The notes below the pieces were generated by a model. It was not told the origin of the DNA. It saw only the letters and a list, made by a program, of their open reading frames with translations, and did no database searches. The position numbers were made by a program, and so were the translations under genes. From QHXQ01 sp963788965 (GTDB taxonomy: Bacteria; Acidobacteriota; Blastocatellia; Pyrinomonadales; Pyrinomonadaceae), in NCBI GenBank assembly GCA_963788965.1, contig CAWBIK010000004.1:434001-498000 (forward strand): 64,000 nt of DNA, read 5' to 3'. Shown one piece after another: positions 1 to 9,008 of the stretch (the stretch's first letter is position 1; each line of letters opens with the position of its first letter).

Positions 1-461
1 GTCCCTTGCCTGATCGGCGGTTGCGTGTGCAGTTCAACCGCGGAGTAAAGAAACGCCGGACTCAACGTGAGTCCGGCGCTTCCCTATGCTTGCCCGCAAC
101 GTGCGGGCGTGACGATTCGAGCAGCATACTAGCAGCCCGGTCGTGACTAATGTTTGCAGCTTTGTTGTATCGGAATTATGAAGCGTGCCTGTACCGCGCG
201 TGCCTGTTGCTAAAGAGATTATTTGAACCAGTTATGCCTGACCGACGGCATCCACCACTCAGCAATACAATGTCATCGCGGCCAGCCAACGAGAGTTGGT
301 TTGTGGGGCCTGCGCTGTTTCTACCTTAGACCGTCTGACCGCCGCGACCTAGTACGGCAGCGGACAGACGACCACTTGTATAATGTTCGCACGATTAGAC
401 CGTCGGGCCGTCTCGACCCCGACGCTCCTGCGAGCAACCTGTTAATTTTGAGGTCACCCCT
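1..461. other. Left-edge region without a convincing gene
   Basis: I see no supported gene before the receiver at 462. Open frames here are short, overlap the receiver and have no family resemblance. The only structure is a pair of hairpins at 54-78 and 92-108, listed separately, which may end a gene lying to the left of the window. Confidence 0.5.
54..108. terminator. Two tandem hairpins, possible terminator
   Basis: The first hairpin has a perfect 10-bp stem (54-63 with 69-78) and the second a 7-bp stem (92-98 with 102-108). Both close on the same AACGT core. There is no T-run after either stem, so intrinsic termination is only a guess. Confidence 0.35.
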
Positions 462-848
462 ATGCAATCACCCCCATGTCGCATACTCTGCGTCGATGAC
501 GACCACGACACCTGTGAGGTCATGTGTCTGCTCTTGACGCAGGCCGGGCACGACGTGACCGTCGCGCACAACCGGGCCGAGGCCCTGCGCTTAGCGGTCG
601 GATCACACTTCGACCTCTACGTGCTCGACACAAGGTTGGCGGACAGTTCGGGCGTCGAACTGTGCCGGCGGCTGCGCGCGCTCGCGCCGGACGCAATCAT
701 CATCTTCTACTCCGGCGCGGCTTACGACGCCGACCACGCGCAAGGTTTAGACGCGGGCGCGCAAGCTTACGTCGTCAAGCCTTACATCAATCAACTCCTC
801 GCCACCATCCAACGCCTGCTCCCCGCCTGCGCCGAAGCCACCGTCTGA
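462..848 (+). CDS. Single-domain response regulator (CheY-like receiver)
   Basis: This 128-residue protein is a stand-alone receiver domain that would be phosphorylated by a histidine kinase not present in the window. The acidic pocket is VDDDHD near residues 9-14, the phosphoacceptor Asp lies in YVLDTRL near residue 51, the conserved Ser/Thr position is in FYSGAA, and the conserved Lys is in VVKPY near residue 107. There is no output domain, so it acts through a partner. A GAGG stretch about 10 bases upstream supports this ATG. It stands alone before the phosphate genes. The family is clear; the pathway is unknown. Confidence 0.85.
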   Translation: MQSPPCRILCVDDDHDTCEVMCLLLTQAGHDVTVAHNRAEALRLAVGSHFDLYVLDTRLADSSGVELCRRLRALAPDAIIIFYSGAAYDADHAQGLDAGAQAYVVKPYINQLLATIQRLLPACAEATV

Positions 849-972
849 TTGCGCGCCTGACAGGCGCAAGCACTTAGCCGTGCATTGCTTGCTTGTCTCG
901 CGCGGGCCATTCGCATATAGTCTCTGCTCTGCGTTACATACAGCCTGACGAAAACGGGGGCCGGCACGAGCG

Positions 973-1599
973 ATGGCACGCTTTAGCTTACTGCCGCGAG
1001 AGGATCAGTATTTCTCGTTCTTCTCGCAGATGACATCCTACATCTTCGACGCCTCGCGGCTGCTCGCCGAAATGCTCGGCGACGCCGGACAACACAAGTA
1101 CGACGAGTATGTCCAGCGCATCAAGTCCATCGAGCACGCCTGCGACGAGTTGACGCACACGGTTTCAACCCAACTCAACAAATCGTTCATCACGCCCTTC
1201 GACCGCGAAGACATCTACGTCCTCTCAAGCGCGCTTGACGACATCGTCGATCTGATCGACGACGCCGCCCACGCGATGGTCATGTTCGACGTGCGCGAGT
1301 CGTCGCCGCACGCGCGCCGCTTCGCCGACGTGATCCACCGCATGGCTGTGCAACTGCACGAGGTCGTCTCGACGCTCTCCAAGCCGGTCGGCATCACACC
1401 GCGCCTCGTCGAGATTCACCGGCTTGAGAACGAGGGCGACGACATCTATCACGCGGCCATCGGCGAACTGTTCCGGCAGGAAACCGACCCCCTCACCGTG
1501 CTCAAGTGGAAAGAGATTTATGAGAAGCTTGAAGCCGCGGTTGACCGCTGCGAGAACGTCGCCAACATCATCGAAAGCGTCATCATCAAGCATACGTAA
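973..1599 (+). CDS. DUF47 family (PhoU-like) phosphate transport accessory protein
   Basis: This 208-residue all-helical protein matches the DUF47/TIGR00153 family, a distant PhoU relative encoded next to PiT transporters and thought to regulate them. Visible family features are the FFSQMTSYIFDAS opening, the DREDIYVLSSALDDIVDLIDDAAH core with acidic metal-binding repeats, and a second acidic block around RLENEGDDIYH. No signal peptide or membrane segment is seen. It is 13 bases upstream of the PiT gene on the same strand, so the two form an operon. The ribosome binding site is weak. Confidence 0.9.
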   Translation: MARFSLLPREDQYFSFFSQMTSYIFDASRLLAEMLGDAGQHKYDEYVQRIKSIEHACDELTHTVSTQLNKSFITPFDREDIYVLSSALDDIVDLIDDAAHAMVMFDVRESSPHARRFADVIHRMAVQLHEVVSTLSKPVGITPRLVEIHRLENEGDDIYHAAIGELFRQETDPLTVLKWKEIYEKLEAAVDRCENVANIIESVIIKHT

Positions 1600-1612
1600 C
1601 GAGAATCGAGTC

Positions 1613-2664
1613 ATGACAGCTACTTTGGCTTTCGTCCTGATCCTCGTTGCGCTGGCGCTCGTGTTCGATTACATCAACGGTTTTCACGATGCCGCCAATT
1701 CGATTGCCACCGTCGTCTCGACGCGTGTGCTGTCGCCTGCGGTCGCAGTGGTCTGGGCCGCTTTCTTCAACTTCATCGCGTTCGTTATCTTCGGCACACG
1801 CGTGGCCAAGGCCATCGGCGACGGTGTGCGGATGGACTTGATCGCGCCCGACCTGCGACTCTACGTGCTGCTCGCGGCCTTGCTGGGTGCGATCATCTGG
1901 AACTTGATCACGTGGTGGCTGGGGTTGCCGACCTCAAGCTCGCACGCGCTCTTGGGCGGCTACGCGGGCGCAGGCATCGCCGCCTATCGCGGCTTCAGCG
2001 GGCGGAGGGTCTACTGTTGAAGACCGACGTGTGGGCGCGTGTGCTCAAGTTCATCGTGCTGTCGCCGCTCATCGGCGCGCTCTTGGGCTTCACGCTGATG
2101 GTCATCGTCTTCTGGCTGTTCCGACACTGGACGCCGCATCGTGTGGACAGGTGGTTTCGGCGCGGGCAACTGTTCTCGGCCGCCGCCTTCTCGCTCGGCC
2201 ACGGCGGCAACGACGCGCAGAAGACCATGGGCATCATCACGGCCGTTCTGGCCGCGGGCGGCGTCGTGTCCTACGGACAGGACGGCGCGCTGCCCGCCAT
2301 CCCGATCTGGGTCGTACTCATCGCGCACGCCGCCATCGGCCTCGGCACGCTCTCAGGCGGTTGGCGCATCGTGCGCACGATGGGTTCGCGCATCACGAAA
2401 TTGAAGCCGGTCGGCGGCTTCTGCGCCGAGGCGGGCGCGGCCATGACGCTCGCCTACGTGACGCTAACGGGCGTGCCCGTCTCGACCACGCACACGATCA
2501 CGGGCGCGATTGTCGGCGTCGGTGCGACGCGCCGTCTGTCTGCGGTCAAGTGGGGCGTGGCGGGGCGCATCGTCTGGGCGTGGGTCTTGACGATCCCGAT
2601 TGCCGCCATCATCTCCGGCGGCTCGTTCTTGTTAATTGAGTTGATTCACAACCTCGCGCGGTAA
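1613..2664 (+). pseudogene. PiT family inorganic phosphate transporter, frameshifted
   Basis: This encodes a low-affinity phosphate/cation symporter of the inner membrane. The N-terminal half carries the PiT signature FDYINGFHDAANSIATV and multiple hydrophobic segments through LLGGYAGAGIAAY. The C-terminal half, with GHGGNDAQKTMGII (second repeat signature) and PVSTTHTITGAIVG, continues in another frame. The break lies at about 2000-2015 and is consistent with loss of one base near a GGGCGGAGGG tract. Joined, it is about 350 residues, a normal PiT length. Both halves are well conserved, so a sequencing error is more likely than a dead gene. Confidence 0.88.
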
Positions 2665-2781
2665 ACCGAGGATGCGCTGCGGCCGCGGCCCGCGCCTTGT
2701 GTTCCGACCGCGTGACGCCTAACATAGCGATCCCCCTCAGTTCATCCCCGTTACGTTTGTGCCGGCCCGATCCGCCTTGTT

Positions 2782-3204
2782 ATGGGAGTTCATACATACA
2801 TGCCAGTTACTTCTGCCGAACCTCGCACCGTCATGGTGGTGGAAGATTTCGACGACACACGCCAGTTGCTTAAGCTGCTGTTGGAACGCGCAGGCTACTA
2901 CGTGCTCGAAGCGACGAACGGGCAGCACGCCGTCGAACTAGCCAAGAGCGCGCACCCGCGCCTGATTTTAATGGACTTGAGTTTGCCCGTGCTGGATGGG
3001 CTGTCCGCCACCCGCCAGATACGCGAACAGGGTTTCTTGAACGACGTGCTGATCGTGGCGGTGACGGCGCATCAGGAGCGCGAATACCGCGACCGGGCGC
3101 TCGCCGCCGGGTGCAACGATTTCGTCAACAAGCCGCTGGACTTCGACCAACTCGAAGCTCTGCTGCGCAAGTTCATGCCCGTCCACCGCGAATGCGCGGA
3201 ATAA
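2782..3204 (+). CDS. Single-domain response regulator (CheY-like receiver)
   Basis: This 140-residue receiver domain has an acidic pocket VVEDFDD near residue 21, a phosphoacceptor Asp in LILMDLSLP, Thr in AVTAH and Lys in FVNKPLD. It has no effector domain. An internal ATG at 2800 is an alternative start: a GGGAG stretch precedes it and it leaves only a short leader before the domain. It is the second lone receiver in the first 3 kb, differing in sequence from the one at 462. The cognate kinase is not visible. Confidence 0.85.
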   Translation: MGVHTYMPVTSAEPRTVMVVEDFDDTRQLLKLLLERAGYYVLEATNGQHAVELAKSAHPRLILMDLSLPVLDGLSATRQIREQGFLNDVLIVAVTAHQEREYRDRALAAGCNDFVNKPLDFDQLEALLRKFMPVHRECAE

Positions 3205-3252
3205 TCGAGCGGGAAGTTAGCGGCAGTTGGAAAAATAAAGGGCCGGAAAAGC

Positions 3253-3290
3253 GAACAGGCGCGGCAGCTTTGGGAGCTTCGCGCCTGTTC
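3253..3290 (+). terminator. Hairpin after response regulator
   Basis: An 11-bp perfect inverted repeat (3253-3263 with 3280-3290) lies 48 bases past the stop of the receiver gene, with a small AGCT inner pairing. There is no T-run on the plus strand. It is the likely transcript end of that gene. Confidence 0.5.
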
Positions 3291-3486
3291 ATAGTCCGAT
3301 TGATGTCCTCACCCCATCAACCGGTGAGACGAAGGATTCACCAACGCCTCGGATGCACGTAATATAGACAAAACGGTCGCGCGATGCAAGTCCCAAATTA
3401 ATGATCGCGGCGACAATCTGGTTAACCGGCTTTGGGCAGCGCACATTTCGCGCGGCCGACGCCGCCCGCCACCCGCGGCGGGCAAG

Positions 3487-3522
3487 AGAAAAGCCGCGCA
3501 CGCACCTTTGCGCCGCGGCTTC
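3487..3522 (-). terminator. Minus-strand hairpin with T-run
   Basis: The stem AAGCCGCG/CGCGGCTT (3491-3498 with 3514-3521) is followed on the minus strand by TTTTCTCTT, which looks like an intrinsic terminator. It would end a transcript started at the promoter-like site 3722-3750, about 230 bases upstream. Confidence 0.45.
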
Positions 3523-3721
3523 TCCGGTGAACTGTTGGGATTGACCTCGCGTGACTCCGGGTCGGGCGCGGCTGCCCTAAAGCAGCGACGCAGCAGACCG
3601 AGTGACCAACGGACAACGCCCTAACAAATTCAGGTTGCGAGTCCGTTTTAGGTCTCAGCCACCTCACTGTGATTAAAACTCATATGCTTTAGTTGATCAC
3701 CTCCTTTCCAGTGTTGCGCCG

Positions 3722-3750
3722 ATAATAAAAGACAACCGGTTGTGCGTCAA
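3722..3750 (-). promoter_or_regulatory. Sigma70-like promoter with palindromic operator, minus strand
   Basis: On the minus strand, TTGACG (3750-3745), a 17-base spacer and TATTAT (3727-3722) match the housekeeping promoter consensus closely. The spacer holds a perfect 12-bp palindrome ACAACCGGTTGT (3732-3743), a plausible operator. No annotated gene starts downstream on this strand, so the product is unknown. Confidence 0.4.
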
Positions 3751-4121
3751 TAACTATTTTCACGCACTATCTTGTGACCGGCCGAATGATTTCATTGACA
3801 AGGCAGAAGGTGGCGACCTAAGATGAATTTGGACTGGATAGTTACGCCATTAGCGGCTGCCCGCCGTTAACCTCACAGCTCTCCGATGATCAAAGTCGTG
3901 CCGCCCGCGGGCACGCGCGCCGGGTCGGTTAGTGTCTTTTACTCCGAGCGGCGCGCGCTTCGGCTCCTTGCAGCGCACTCGCGTCATTGGCAAAGCCGCG
4001 CATTCAGTCTCGCGCAAGTCGGCTTGGTACTCAAACTCAAAAGAGCAACCAGGCAAACTCCCAGCAGGCCGCGCCACCCGCGCCTGCCCGGATGTGACCT
4101 CAAACATCGAAGGAGACCCTC

Positions 4122-5582
4122 ATGAGTCACTCACGTAAATTCAGCAGTAAACTGTCTGCCGTGCTCCTCAGCCTCGGCCTGCTGCTGCTACCTTCGGCCT
4201 ACACTGTGCAGGCGGCCACGACCGACTACACGGTCACCGACATTGCCCAAAGCTATGCAGTTAACTCGACGCAAGCACGCGGCATGAACGCGGCCGGTCA
4301 GATCGTCGGCTACCTCTATCCGACGGCCGGCGGCTTACACACCTTCGTCTACGACGACGCAACGCTGCACGACATCGATGTCGAACTCGGCAGCAACTAC
4401 GTCAACTTCAACTACAACATCAAGACCGGCCTCAACACGGGCATCAACGCCAACATCAACGAGTACGGGCAACTGCCCGGCGTGGCCTATACGGTCGCTA
4501 ACGACGACGTGCGTGCTGTCTATTACGACGCGCAGGGCGTCCACGTCGTCGGCACGCTCGGCGGGTCGTGGAGTTACCCGGCCGCGATCAACGCCTCAGG
4601 GCAGATGGTCGGCGTCTCGCAAACGACCGGCAGCGAGCAGCACGCGTTCCTGTACGACGCAACGGGCTTGTACGACCTCGGCACGCTCGGCGGGTCGTAC
4701 AGCACCGCGACCGGCGTGAACAGCGCGGGTCAAGTGGTCGGCGCGGCGACGAACAGCACGGGGTTGGAACACGCATTCTTTTACGATGACAGCGTGATGC
4801 AAGACCTCGGCACGCTCGGCGGCGATTACAGCCGCGCCTATGGCGTCAACGATTCGGGGCTGGTGGTCGGCGCGGCTACGACGAGCGGCGGCGCGTCGCA
4901 CGCCTTTCTTTACGACGCCACAGGGATGCACGATCTGAACCCGTCGAACAGCACTGAGAGCATCGCCCTCGCCGTCAACAGCGCCGGACAGGTCGCCGGT
5001 TATGCCAACGACACCAACGGCGCGGCCTATGCTTTCGTCTATGACAGCACGGGCACGCATCAAATATCGCTCGGCGGTTCGTGGGTGGAGATGCAGTACT
5101 TCACTGAGTCGGGCATGGTCGCCGGGCAAGCGCACACGGGCACAGACATCCAAGCCTTTCTCTACGACGGCACGACGACGCATGCGTTGGCGTTCTCCAA
5201 CACGACCTACAGCGATGTGCGCGGCGTGAACGAAGCGGGCGCGGCCGTCGGCTTGACGGCGAACGAAGACAACGAGCAGCACGCTTACCTTTTCGACGCG
5301 AACGGCATGCACGACCTCGTGCCCGACAGCGCCTATAGCGCGGCGAATGCGATCAACGCCAGCGGACAAGTTGCCGGACTGGCGGACACGCCCGACGGCG
5401 AGGTGCAGTACGTCTTCATAAATGAGGCCGGCGTGGAGACTGACTTGAACAGTGCGACGGTCAGCAGCGGCTACGAGTTGTACACGCCCATCGGCATCAG
5501 CACCGACGGGCAGATCGTTTGCAACGGCGCGGACGAGAATGGAGGGCGCGCGCTGCTGCTCACACCTGTGCCGCCAAACTAA
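4122..5582 (+). CDS. Secreted HAF-repeat protein
   Basis: This 486-residue protein starts with a classic signal peptide (KFSSKLSAVLLSLGLLLLPS, cleavage near AQA/QAA around residue 31). The rest is tandem units of about 43-45 residues with cores such as HAFLYD, DLGTLGG and AxGVNxxGQVVG, the signature of the HAF extracellular repeat family, likely a beta-propeller or solenoid outside the cytoplasm. About eight units can be counted. Some carry YD variants in place of HAF. An AAGGAG sequence 8-13 bases upstream fixes the ATG. No catalytic residues are evident. A hairpin at 5598-5631 follows. The biological role is unknown. Confidence 0.88.
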   Translation: MSHSRKFSSKLSAVLLSLGLLLLPSAYTVQAATTDYTVTDIAQSYAVNSTQARGMNAAGQIVGYLYPTAGGLHTFVYDDATLHDIDVELGSNYVNFNYNIKTGLNTGINANINEYGQLPGVAYTVANDDVRAVYYDAQGVHVVGTLGGSWSYPAAINASGQMVGVSQTTGSEQHAFLYDATGLYDLGTLGGSYSTATGVNSAGQVVGAATNSTGLEHAFFYDDSVMQDLGTLGGDYSRAYGVNDSGLVVGAATTSGGASHAFLYDATGMHDLNPSNSTESIALAVNSAGQVAGYANDTNGAAYAFVYDSTGTHQISLGGSWVEMQYFTESGMVAGQAHTGTDIQAFLYDGTTTHALAFSNTTYSDVRGVNEAGAAVGLTANEDNEQHAYLFDANGMHDLVPDSAYSAANAINASGQVAGLADTPDGEVQYVFINEAGVETDLNSATVSSGYELYTPIGISTDGQIVCNGADENGGRALLLTPVPPN

Positions 5583-5597
5583 CAGCGGCGCACGAAT

Positions 5598-5631
5598 CTA
5601 TAGGGGCAAGGGATAAGCCTTGCCCCTATAG
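5598..5631. terminator. Bidirectional hairpin between convergent genes
   Basis: A perfect 14-bp stem (5598-5611 with 5618-5631) with a six-base loop sits between the HAF gene and the convergent hutI. No T-run follows. The core GGGGCAAGG/CCTTGCCCC resembles a hairpin repeat commonly seen between genes in other phyla, as far as I recall. Confidence 0.6.
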
Positions 5632-5672
5632 AAATCGGCCTCTTGGTGTTGCCGCGACTCGCTCGGTTCGAC

Positions 5673-6930
5673 TCAAGCTCGCTGAAACGCCGCGCGCCCG
5701 GCCACGTAAACCGCGTGCGCGTGCTCTATGCCGAAGAAGTAAGCAAGCTCGCGGTAGTCCGCGCAGTCGTGAATAACGAAGTCGGCGCGCTTGCCCGTTT
5801 CGAGCGAGCCAAGCTGCGCGCCGCGATTGAGACTGTAAGCCGCGTTGATGGTCGCGCAGGTCAACGCCTCCGCAGGCGTCAACTTCATCTGCGTGCAAGC
5901 GAGCGACAGCACCGTGAGCATTGAAGGCGTCGGCGACGAGCCGGGGTTGAAGTCCGTAGCAAGGACGACGGCGAGGCCGGCCTCGATCATCGCGCGCGCC
6001 GCCGGATAGCGCGTCGAGCCGAGCGCGTAAACCGAACCGGGCAACAGGACAGGCTGCACGCCCGCCGTCTCCAGCGCCGCGATGCCGGCCGCGTCTGTGT
6101 GCTCAAGATGATCTGCGGTCGTCGCCTGTAGTTCGGCCGCGAGTTGCGCGCCGCCCGACAGCGACAACTGATCCGCGTGGACGCGCAAGCCCAAGCCATG
6201 ACACCGCGCGGCCGACAGAATGCGCCACGCCTCGTCGGTCGTGAACACGCGCGCCTCGCAGAACACGTCGCAGTATTCGGCCAACTTCGCTTCCGCCACG
6301 CGCGGCAGCATCTCGTTGATCAATAACTCGACATAAGCCGCACGCCGCGCACGATACTCTTCGGGCACGTCATGCGCGCCCAAGAATGTCGGCACAAACT
6401 GAAGCTGCGTCTCCGCGCCGAGTCGGCGCACGACACGCAGCATTTTCAACTCATCTTCAATCGTCAACCCGTAGCCCGACTTGGCCTCGACGGTTGTAGT
6501 CCCGCCGCGCAGAAACCATCCCGCATAACGCTTGGCTGCCACGACCAACTCACTCTTCACTTGCGGCACGCGTCCGCCGCACTGTCGCAGCGATGCCGCC
6601 GCCCTGCGCCGCGATCTCCTGATAGGTCGCCCCGCGCGTGCGCTGCTCAAACTCGTCCGCGCGCGTGCCCGCAAAGACCGGATGCGCGTGCGCGTCCACA
6701 AAACCCGGCAGCACCACGCGCCCGCCCGCATCAACCACCACACAATCTTTCTCGATCAGCGGCTCGATCTGCTGCCGCGCCCCGACCGCCGCGATGCGCC
6801 CATCACGCACAAGCAACGCACCGTCTGCAACAAGACCAAGCTCGCTCAACTCCGCACCCACGCGCGCCCGCGCCGGCCCGCCAAGCGTAACCAGTTGCGC
6901 GCAATTGACGACAGCCAGCGTATCGGTCAT
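5673..6930 (-). pseudogene. hutI: Imidazolonepropionase, frameshifted
   Basis: HutI hydrolyses imidazolone-5-propionate to N-formimino-glutamate in histidine breakdown. The N-terminal part shows the amidohydrolase metal motif HAHP at residues 81-84 after PGFVDA, then AAQGGGIAATVRRTRAASEE and a stop. The rest continues in the next frame with TTTVEAKSGYGLTIEDELKML, VHADQLS, the TADHLEHTD metal site and ATDFNPGSSPT. Removing one base near 6552 restores the family sequence EEELVVAAKRY, so this is a single-base insertion, either real or a sequencing error. No hutH, hutU or hutG is near. Joined length is about 419 residues, normal for HutI. Confidence 0.9.
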
Positions 6931-6950
6931 AGAAAAACTGATGAGTGCGG

Positions 6951-7010
6951 AATGACGAATGATGAATAACTAATAGCTTGTCTTTCATTCATCATTCATA
7001 CTTCATCATT
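6951..7010. repeat. Heptad hairpin element (TCATTCA type)
   Basis: The left arm (6951-6967) is built from GAATGAT/GAATGAC-like units and the right arm (6986-7010) from the reverse complement ATTCATC units. The loop contains AGCTTGTCTTT. The element lies between hutI and the S9 peptidase and overlaps the peptidase stop codon. Confidence 0.6.
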
Positions 7011-8970
7011 TCGCTTTCATGTGCTGATCGAGGAAGTCCGCGATCTTGGGGTAGAGGACGAGGCGGTTGGCGAGTTTATCGACGCCGTGCCCTTCGTCGT
7101 CAAAGAGGATGTATTCGACGGGCGCGTTGCGGTCGTGTAGGACCTTGACGATCTGTTCGGCTTCCGTGTAGGGCACGCGCGGATCGTTTTTGCCATGCAC
7201 GACCATGAGCGGCACGCGGATGCGTTCGACCTTGTGGATGGGTGAGACGGCGCGCAGAAAATCGAGATCGCGTTCGAGCGTGCCGTACTCGCGTTCGCGT
7301 TGCTTGCGGCGGTAGCCGGAAGTGTTTCTGAGGTTAGTCTCGAAATTAGCGATGGCGCGCTGTGCGATGGCGGCGGCCCAGAGGTCGGGGTACAGAGTGA
7401 TCGCGGCATAGGTCATGTAGCCGCCGTAACTGCCGCCCATGACGGCGATGCGGCGCGGGTCTGCGTCGCCTTGCGTCTTGAGCCAATCAACCGCAGCCGC
7501 TAAGTCTTTAACCGAATCTTCGCGCAGCTTCACGTCGTCGAGATGCGTGTAGGTTTTGCCGTAGCCGGTCGAGCCGCGCACGTTCGGCGCAAGCACGGCG
7601 TAGCCGCGCGCGAGAAAATATTGATAGACGGGATTGAAGCCCGGCGTCTCTTGTCCTTCGGGGCCGCCGTGCACGCTGACGATGACGGGCAGCGGCGACT
7701 GATGCGCCGCGCCGTTGATCTGTATGTTGTTGCTTGCGGGCAGCGGCCGGTAGTACCAAGCTGGAATGTCGCGCCCGTCGAAGGTCTTGTAGCGGATCAA
7801 CTCAGGCTCGACGAAGGACGACTGCGGGATGCCTGCGCGCGAGCCGTGTGTTAGTTGCGTGAGCGCGCGCGACTTTAGATCGTAGAGCCACACGTCCGGG
7901 TTGTAGCGTGCGCCGCTGAAACTGAACGCGAGCTTGCGCCCGTCGTGCGAAAACTCTAAACCGCTGACGACGCCCTTGCCCGGCAAGTTGATCGGCGCAC
8001 TCTTCGGGCCGAGCGTGCCGTCGGGTTTCAACAGGCGCACGTAGAGTTCGCTGAAGCCGTCGTGGTTGTAGGTCAACGCGAGCAACTGCCCGTCGGCCGC
8101 GAGCGCAACCGCGCCCACGTCCCACGGCGTCTGATCAAGCATGTCTATCTTCTTCGTCTGCAAGTCGAGGCGCGCGAGCGCGAGCCATTCGCCGTTCGTG
8201 TTCGTGCTTAACAGCAGCGCGCGCCCGTCGCGCGTGAAGCGCACGTCGCCAAACTGCGCCGTGCCTTCGTGCGGCGTCAGGTGCGTCGCCGCTTTGGTCG
8301 CCAGTTCGATCAGATAGAGATCGTTATCCAGACTCAACGTGTCGCTGCTGCGCGCGACGACGAGCCACTTGTCGTCGGGCGACCAAGCGGCGACGCCGTT
8401 TGAGCCGTCCTGTTGATAGACCAACTCCTCGCGCCCCGTGGCCACATCCATCGTGTAGATGTCGAAGAAGTTCGGGTTGCGCTTGTTCGCGGCGTAAGCG
8501 ATGCGCCGCCCGTCGTGCGCCCAACCGCCGAAGTTGTAACGCACCTTCGGCGCGTCCGTCAGCGCGCGCACCTCCGCGCCGTCGGGCGCGAGCCAGTAGA
8601 GTTGCGCGTTCTCGTTGCCGCCGACCGCTTTGCCGAACAGCAAGCCCGTGCCGCCGGGCGACCATCGCACAAAATCGACGCGGTCCTGATAGAAGGTCAA
8701 CTGCTCCGGCCAGCCGCCCGTCGCCGCAATGGTCCAGACCTGCGCCGTGCCCGTCGTGTTCATGAGAAACGCCACGCGGTCGCCGTGTGGTGCGAGCGTC
8801 GGCGCGGTCGCGCTGCGTATGTTCAGGTAACGCTCGATCCCAAATCGCGCCCGCGTCGCTGTCTGTGTCCGCGCGATTAACGACGGACACATACATGCGC
8901 ACACGAGCAGCGCCACAAGCACGCGGCTCGTCAACCTGAGTGAGTCACACATCGAAGTCATTTTTAGCAT
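7006..8970 (-). CDS. S9 family (prolyl oligopeptidase-type) peptidase, secreted
   Basis: This protein joins an N-terminal beta-propeller of WD40/TolB-like blades (repeats with WSPDGT-, FSHDGRKLAF-like strands) to a C-terminal alpha/beta hydrolase. The catalytic Ser lies in GGSYGGYM near residue 512, the Asp in GKNDPRVP near 594 and the His in DDEGHG near 628, the order of acylaminoacyl/dipeptidyl peptidases. The open frame extends to 9048, but that would overlap the next gene; the ATG at 8970 gives a hydrophobic signal sequence (RVLVALLVCACMCPSLIA), so I use it. It probably cleaves small peptides outside the cytoplasm. Confidence 0.88.
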   Translation of the reverse strand: MLKMTSMCDSLRLTSRVLVALLVCACMCPSLIARTQTATRARFGIERYLNIRSATAPTLAPHGDRVAFLMNTTGTAQVWTIAATGGWPEQLTFYQDRVDFVRWSPGGTGLLFGKAVGGNENAQLYWLAPDGAEVRALTDAPKVRYNFGGWAHDGRRIAYAANKRNPNFFDIYTMDVATGREELVYQQDGSNGVAAWSPDDKWLVVARSSDTLSLDNDLYLIELATKAATHLTPHEGTAQFGDVRFTRDGRALLLSTNTNGEWLALARLDLQTKKIDMLDQTPWDVGAVALAADGQLLALTYNHDGFSELYVRLLKPDGTLGPKSAPINLPGKGVVSGLEFSHDGRKLAFSFSGARYNPDVWLYDLKSRALTQLTHGSRAGIPQSSFVEPELIRYKTFDGRDIPAWYYRPLPASNNIQINGAAHQSPLPVIVSVHGGPEGQETPGFNPVYQYFLARGYAVLAPNVRGSTGYGKTYTHLDDVKLREDSVKDLAAAVDWLKTQGDADPRRIAVMGGSYGGYMTYAAITLYPDLWAAAIAQRAIANFETNLRNTSGYRRKQREREYGTLERDLDFLRAVSPIHKVERIRVPLMVVHGKNDPRVPYTEAEQIVKVLHDRNAPVEYILFDDEGHGVDKLANRLVLYPKIADFLDQHMKAK

Positions 8971-8974
8971 GAGC

Positions 8975-9008
8975 CTATTGCTGATCGCTGACTGCTGATC
9001 GCTATTAA
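8975..9008. repeat. Single-arm heptad repeat (GCTGATC type)
   Basis: Units GCTGATC, GCTGACT, GCTGATC and GCTATTA follow each other at a 7-base period between the peptidase start and the next gene's stop. No inverted partner arm is seen. Confidence 0.5.

Larger units (their letters stand above)
3205..4121. other. Long intergenic region with a possible minus-strand transcript
   Basis: No family-like protein is seen in six frames. It contains two hairpins (3253-3290 and 3487-3522) and, on the minus strand, a promoter-like pair at 3722-3750 followed by an extended Shine-Dalgarno-like sequence at 3695-3709 and an 11-codon frame (3648-3683). The stretch 3670-3850 is more AT-rich than its neighbours. 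Both strands of 3850-4120 are open but I do not recognise the translations. Confidence 0.45.

Noticed and set aside
223..537. Open frame on the plus strand before the first receiver gene
   Set aside because: It overlaps the receiver gene in another frame and its translation resembles no family.
3600..3680. Riboswitch-like text (CTGAGA and ACCTGA) and an integron attC-like core (CCCTAAC)
   Set aside because: The TPP-type partner segments are missing and there is no matching R' site, so both are probably chance.
3695..3709. Sequence identical to the 16S rRNA 3' end (GATCACCTCCTTT)
   Set aside because: No other rRNA sequence is present; on the other strand it is only an extended Shine-Dalgarno-like match.
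3850..4125. Open frames on both strands upstream of the HAF gene
   Set aside because: Both translations are Arg/Pro-rich and typical of non-coding high-GC sequence; no start signal supports them.
4596..5369. Long minus-strand frame inside the HAF gene
   Set aside because: It is the mirror of a repeat-coding gene and has only repeated Val/Arg/Asp text.
5598..5631. Possible CRISPR or mobile repeat in the short hairpins
   Set aside because: No direct repeats with spacers are seen anywhere in the window; the hairpins are single inverted repeats.
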